NCBI GenBank assembly: GCA_009995545.1
Contig: JAACPI010000002.1
Coordinates: forward strand, 142,316 to 177,464
Reading direction: 5' to 3'
Source: a bacterium
Lineage (GTDB): Bacteria; Patescibacteriota; WWE3; 2-01-FULL-39-13; JAACPI01
Length of the DNA: 35,149 bases
Of this stretch, positions 31,360 to 35,149 are shown one piece after another. Positions within the stretch are counted from its first letter, which is position 1; every line of letters begins with the position of its first letter. The notes beneath the pieces were generated by a model. It ran no database searches. It was given only the letters and a program-made list of their open reading frames with translations, and was not told where the DNA came from. Position numbers and translations under genes: made by a program.

Positions 31360-31962
31360 ATGACAACACCAAAAGTCAAGCCCATCACTGGTAGGCAAAA
31401 AGAGGCTCTAGACTTTATTAACTCTTTTATAAATACAAAAGGATATTCTCCATCACTTCGAGAATTGGCAAGTCTCCTTAAGACTGACAATTTAAGCACC
31501 GCCCAATATTTTGTTAAAGAGCTGGAAAGTAAAGGTTATATTAGACGTGCTCATTACAAGAACAGAGGAATTACCCCAGTAACCCAAAAGAGAACAATAC
31601 CACTTTTGGGCTATATTGCTGCTGGTGAACCAATTGATCCTATTGAAGAATCAGAGCCAATACAAGTTCCATATGATATTAAATTAGACAGAAATCAATC
31701 GTACTACGCACTCAAGGTTCAAGGCGATAGTATGATTGACATGGGAATACTTGATAGGGACGTTGTTTTGATAAGACATCAAATGTTTGCTGCTGATGGC
31801 GACGTGGTTGTAGCTATTACGGAAAATGGAGCGACATTGAAAATTTTACGCAAAAATAAAAAGAAAATGTATTTGGAAGCACGAAATACAAGTTATCAGC
31901 ATATTTATCCCGAGCAATTAGAAATTAGAGGAAAATTTATTGGATTAATAAGACATGAATAA
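31360..31962 (+). CDS. lexA: LexA-type self-cleaving repressor
   Basis: 200 aa. N-terminal winged helix (GYSPSLRELASLLKTDNLST, residues 28-47) and C-terminal S24 latent protease: cleavage site Ala88-Gly89 in IAAGEP, catalytic Ser124 (QGDSMID) and Lys161 (GATLKIL). In SOS, RecA filaments trigger cleavage. All residues needed for autolysis are present. Its stop overlaps the start of the adenine methyltransferase gene by 8 nt, so it is the leading gene of a modification operon. Whether it is the genome's only LexA or an island-specific copy cannot be told. Confidence 0.92.
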   Translation: MTTPKVKPITGRQKEALDFINSFINTKGYSPSLRELASLLKTDNLSTAQYFVKELESKGYIRRAHYKNRGITPVTQKRTIPLLGYIAAGEPIDPIEESEPIQVPYDIKLDRNQSYYALKVQGDSMIDMGILDRDVVLIRHQMFAADGDVVVAITENGATLKILRKNKKKMYLEARNTSYQHIYPEQLEIRGKFIGLIRHE

Positions 31963-34003
31963 AGAACTTCAGCTAGATAGTGATTCACAAATTACTTCCA
32001 ACAGAATGAACTATAATGTTATTTTGAATAGTAATCTTTCGAACCAAAAATTTGATAAAAAGTTGTTTAATGAGGCTCTTCAATTACGTGATAAATTGGC
32101 TATACAATATAGTCAATTTTTTTTGGAAAGCTATGACATTAGCTATGCAAAAAAAGAAATATCTAATTCTTTACTAAAGCAATTACTTAACAGAGAACCT
32201 TTTACCAATTGTCTTCAAAAGTTGTCTTTTTCCCAATATTTAACTGACATTGCAGTTAATCACATACTGAGTTCTGATAAACCTCTTTTAAACAAAGTCG
32301 GATTAGTAGGTTATGTTACGGAAATAGGAGGAAGGGAATTTATAGACCCTAATTTTCCCCAAAGAAAGGAAAAAAACCTTGCTTCATCCAAAAAACATGG
32401 CTACTTCTTTACCCCTGTTTCCTTAGCAAATGAAATGTCACATCTATTGATTAATTCAAAAGATAACTTAAAAGTTATCCTGGATCCTGCATGTGGTACC
32501 GGCACCCTATTGGCAATTACTTTAATTAATTATCCGCAAGTCAAGAAAGTTATTGGTGTAGAAATAGATGCATTTACGTCAAAAATAGCTAAAAAACTAC
32601 TTGAGCATGTTTCTCTAAAACTAGGAGTCAAAACTGAAACTGAAATTTTAAACATGGATTTTCTTGACATAGTTTCCACTAACATCAGTCATTCACTACT
32701 TTCCCTGAAAATTGATGGAATCATCATGAACCCTCCATATGGAAGAATTAGATTTACAAGCTCTAATTTATCTAATAGGGAAACAAAAGTCGGATTAGTC
32801 GGAAACGATGTCACAAATTTAGCAAAGGGATTAAAAAAAGAGCATGTTGAAAACGCTGAAGGGTATAGAAAGAAGTTCGAAAATGTAGGCTTGGGGAAAG
32901 CAACCCCTGAATTTTCAACACTGTTTATAGCAGGATCGACAAAGCTTTTAAAAAAATATGGGTCTTTGGTAGCGATTACACCCACTTCTTGGCTATCAGA
33001 CAAGAATGGTGCTGGTTTAAGAAAATACCTTCTTTCTAACCATGGGCTTAGTGAAATTTGGAATTTTAAAGAAACTGCAGGAATGTTCCCAGGAGTTAAT
33101 CAAGCTACAAGCGTAATTCTACTCCAGGCAGAAAATCAATTGGGCAAAATCAAAATTAAAGCAGATATCGAATCTATTCAAGATTTGAATTGTGATAGTC
33201 ACGAGTTGGATTTAGAAAAAATTTACAAATTCAGCCCAAACTTACTAAGAATACCTAAATACGGTAACTCTAGAAGTGAATTACTAGAAAAAATCCATAA
33301 TCATAAAACTCTAGGGATGCATAAAGACATCCTTAATTTAAGAGGTGAATTTGATTTAACTTTTAATAAAGATCTAATATCAAAAAATAAGTCTGAAACA
33401 AGATTAATTAGAGGAGACCATATTAGGAAATGTTTACTTACTGATCCTGAAAATTCTGAGAAAGATGGATATGTAAATTTAGAGAAATTTTATCAAAGAA
33501 TGGGAAATAGCTCCAAAAAACAACATATTTCTAGTTGGAGAATTGCTTTACCTCAATGTTCATACATGCAAAAAAAGAAACGAATAGAGGCTTGTATAAT
33601 CCCTCCCAAAAGTGTAGTAGCGAACTCATGTAATTATATAGTTATAAAAGATGCTCGAGATCAAGACTTTGACACTTTATTACTTTATTGTGCGTTTTTA
33701 AATAGTCTTGTTGTAGAATGGAGATTTAGGCTATTTAGTTCTAATAATCACATTGCAAATTACGAAATTGACGAATTACCAGTTGTTGAAGTTTTGGCTC
33801 TATCGGACAAACTTAAAAACAATATTATCCTTAATATGAAAAGTTACCTAAAAACAAAGGATACTCAGTATTTATTGCAAACAGATATATTAGTAACAAA
33901 ATCATATGGTTTGAGCACTGAAGAATTTACTACCGTCCTTAGAGACTTAGACTCGGATCAGTATGATCAAATGATAAAAAATTATGAAAAAATATCACTT
34001 TAA
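31955..34003 (+). CDS. DNA N6-adenine methyltransferase (N6_Mtase/Eco57I-like, gamma-type order)
   Basis: 682 aa. GYFFTPVSLANEM (149-161, SAM-pocket motif X-like), motif I LDPACGTGTLL (176-186), acidic motif II VEID (202-205), motif IV NPPYG (259-263), and the later STLFIAGSTKLLKKYG/TPTSWLS segment. A long C-terminal region (about 400-680) probably recognises DNA, as in type IIG or stand-alone enzymes. No nuclease motif (PD-x-ExK) is evident, so it is methylation only, or the endonuclease is a separate gene beyond the window. Starts within lexA (8-nt overlap) and ends 20 nt into the C5-methyltransferase gene: a tightly coupled operon. Confidence 0.88.
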   Translation: MNKELQLDSDSQITSNRMNYNVILNSNLSNQKFDKKLFNEALQLRDKLAIQYSQFFLESYDISYAKKEISNSLLKQLLNREPFTNCLQKLSFSQYLTDIAVNHILSSDKPLLNKVGLVGYVTEIGGREFIDPNFPQRKEKNLASSKKHGYFFTPVSLANEMSHLLINSKDNLKVILDPACGTGTLLAITLINYPQVKKVIGVEIDAFTSKIAKKLLEHVSLKLGVKTETEILNMDFLDIVSTNISHSLLSLKIDGIIMNPPYGRIRFTSSNLSNRETKVGLVGNDVTNLAKGLKKEHVENAEGYRKKFENVGLGKATPEFSTLFIAGSTKLLKKYGSLVAITPTSWLSDKNGAGLRKYLLSNHGLSEIWNFKETAGMFPGVNQATSVILLQAENQLGKIKIKADIESIQDLNCDSHELDLEKIYKFSPNLLRIPKYGNSRSELLEKIHNHKTLGMHKDILNLRGEFDLTFNKDLISKNKSETRLIRGDHIRKCLLTDPENSEKDGYVNLEKFYQRMGNSSKKQHISSWRIALPQCSYMQKKKRIEACIIPPKSVVANSCNYIVIKDARDQDFDTLLLYCAFLNSLVVEWRFRLFSSNNHIANYEIDELPVVEVLALSDKLKNNIILNMKSYLKTKDTQYLLQTDILVTKSYGLSTEEFTTVLRDLDSDQYDQMIKNYEKISL

Positions 34004-35149
34004 AACAAGCAATCAAAATAACCATATCTTCCCCCAACTTTCCCAGTTAGATATGGCCATGATCAAGCATGTCAAACCAGGGGGAAATTGGATGGATATC
34101 CCAGAGGAAATTCCGTCCAATAGACTTAAACAGATAAGACAAATGTCCAAAGAGAGAGGGATTGTGAGAACAACTTATTATGGTCGGTTGAGAGCTGATC
34201 AACCGGCGTATACAATCTCTACTTACTTTAACAGACCCGGGAATGGGACAAATATTCATCCGTGGGAACATCGCACCTTAAGTTCTAGGGAGGCTGCTCG
34301 TTTACAATCCTTTCCAGACTCATTTGAATTTATTGGCTCTGAAGCTTCAGTTAGAAAACAGATAGGTAATGCTGTGCCACCACTGGTTGGTTATGCTGTA
34401 GGAAAAACGCTTGGTAAACAAACTTTTGTAGATTTGTTTGCTGGAGCCGGTGGCTTAAGCTTAGGTCTAGAAATGGCTGGCTTAGAGTGTGTAGGTGCAC
34501 AAGAACTTGACAAAACATTCCTTGAAACCTTCGAAAAAAATCACCCTAAGGTGGCTGGAATTTTGACTGGCGATATTACAGATGAACAAATTCAAAAAAA
34601 GTTTGTCGTACTAGTTGAAAAAAGTTTAGGTGGTGAAAGGCTGGGACTACTAGTTGGTGGCCCCCCCTGTCAAGGATTCTCACACGCAGGTTGGAGAAGA
34701 CAAGATGATAAGAGGAACTCTCTCGTTAGCTACTTTCTTAAAATGATTGAACTACTAAATCCTGAAAATGTATTGATAGAAAACGTCGAAGGATTATTAA
34801 CTATGGATAAAGGAAAAGTATTGGCCGGAATTTTCAAAGCACTGGAAGAGCTAGGATATGATCATTACGATAAACCCTTTGTTTTGCACGCAGAAGAGTA
34901 TGGTGTGCCACAAATGCGAAGGAGAGTTATAATTGTTGCCACAAAAAGAGGAAACAAACTTCCTTCCCCACCTATAAAACTATTTGATAAATGCTACGGA
35001 AGAAGGGAAAAATCAGAACATAGGAGTAATCCTTTAATTTCTTACCCTGTTGTTGTGGCTGAAGCCTTATGGGACTTACCCAAAATTGGTAAGCCCATTA
35101 ACAGTTTTCTCCCCAATTTCAATTCAGTAGATAAAACTTATTCAAAATG
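33984..35149 (+). CDS. Circularly permuted DNA (cytosine-5) methyltransferase, 3' end outside the window
   Basis: At least 388 aa, no stop before the window end. The start is the ATG at 33984, overlapping the previous gene by 20 nt; an in-frame stop (33975-33977) excludes an earlier one. Motif order is permuted: first YTISTYFNRPGNGTNIHP and motif IX (TLSSREAARLQSFPD, 98-112), motif X (QIGNAVPP, 126-133), then motif I (FVDLFAGAGG, 148-157), motif IV GGPPCQGFS with catalytic Cys229, motif VI ENV (266-268) and motif VIII QMRRR (310-314). The target-recognition region, normally between VIII and IX, must then be C-terminal and is cut off by the window. This is the M.BssHII type of permutation. All catalytic residues appear intact. 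Confidence 0.9.
   Translation, partial: MKKYHFKTSNQNNHIFPQLSQLDMAMIKHVKPGGNWMDIPEEIPSNRLKQIRQMSKERGIVRTTYYGRLRADQPAYTISTYFNRPGNGTNIHPWEHRTLSSREAARLQSFPDSFEFIGSEASVRKQIGNAVPPLVGYAVGKTLGKQTFVDLFAGAGGLSLGLEMAGLECVGAQELDKTFLETFEKNHPKVAGILTGDITDEQIQKKFVVLVEKSLGGERLGLLVGGPPCQGFSHAGWRRQDDKRNSLVSYFLKMIELLNPENVLIENVEGLLTMDKGKVLAGIFKALEELGYDHYDKPFVLHAEEYGVPQMRRRVIIVATKRGNKLPSPPIKLFDKCYGRREKSEHRSNPLISYPVVVAEALWDLPKIGKPINSFLPNFNSVDKTYSK

Noticed and set aside
31360-31962. LexA as a phage CI-type repressor
   Set aside because: Size, HTH type, the Ala-Gly cleavage site and Ser/Lys spacing fit LexA proper; no phage structural genes are present.
34047-34271. A minus-strand open frame of 74 codons
   Set aside because: It is opposite motif IX of the permuted C5-methyltransferase and only a shadow of that gene.
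26174-35149. The accessory region as an intact prophage or conjugative element
   Set aside because: No capsid, terminase, relaxase or intact integrase; only a recombinase tail remains in view.

Overview
The window looks like chromosome from a small-genome, AT-rich bacterium, most likely a member of the Candidate Phyla Radiation (Patescibacteria; Microgenomates- or Katanobacteria-like is a guess). The grounds are the pared-down housekeeping proteins (a 482-aa IF-2 without the long N-terminal extension, a 396-aa NusA), a nusA-infB-rpsO-pnp cluster that lacks rbfA, truB and ribF, an RNase J without its usual motif C histidine, a Lon-type ATPase without its protease, and many short membrane or hypothetical proteins. 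TGA is read as stop. No rRNA, tRNA, CRISPR array or intact insertion sequence was seen. No stretch longer than 300 bases is without a gene.

Layout. (1) 1-6.7 kb: the 3' part of a UvrD/PcrA helicase, then an envelope group (SurA_N-like anchored protein, small Cys-containing protein, TMTC-type membrane protein with TPRs), a convergent CapA-type phosphatase and a BadF/N-acetylglucosamine-kinase-type ATPase. (2) 6.7-17.3 kb, all on the minus strand: an RNA-metabolism cluster, read in transcription order nusA, infB, a degenerate DHH-like protein, rpsO, pnp, then a zinc-ribbon membrane protein, the Lon-like ATPase, a family 4 uracil-DNA glycosylase and RNase J. Both exonuclease genes, pnp and rnj, have foldable leaders. 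(3) 17.4-26.2 kb, minus strand: a MerR/excisionase-type regulator, MscL, Nudix, RRM protein, membrane proteins, then a run of orphan and possibly toxin-like proteins, TspO, a Tat-signal CPBP protease and two small enzyme-like proteins. (4) 26.2-35.1 kb: an accessory, defence-like island with a PLD-type nuclease, an XRE regulator, a serine-recombinase relic, a PHP+SMC-like ATPase of the TrlF type, a stand-alone lamin-tail-domain protein, and a divergent operon lexA - N6-adenine methyltransferase - C5-cytosine methyltransferase that runs off the window.

The most striking item is the last gene. Its C5-methyltransferase motifs are in circularly permuted order (IX-X first, then I-IV-VI-VIII), as known for the M.BssHII type. 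It overlaps the adenine methyltransferase, which in turn overlaps lexA, so two DNA modification enzymes appear to sit under a self-cleaving SOS-type repressor that carries a palindrome in its own promoter.

Expression. Many genes have a -10 hexamer only 6-10 nt upstream of the start codon and no Shine-Dalgarno sequence, suggesting widespread leaderless or nearly leaderless mRNAs. Exceptions with clear ribosome binding sites or long leaders (RRM gene, PLD nuclease) stand out against that background. All function calls are from reading the sequence; no database search was run.
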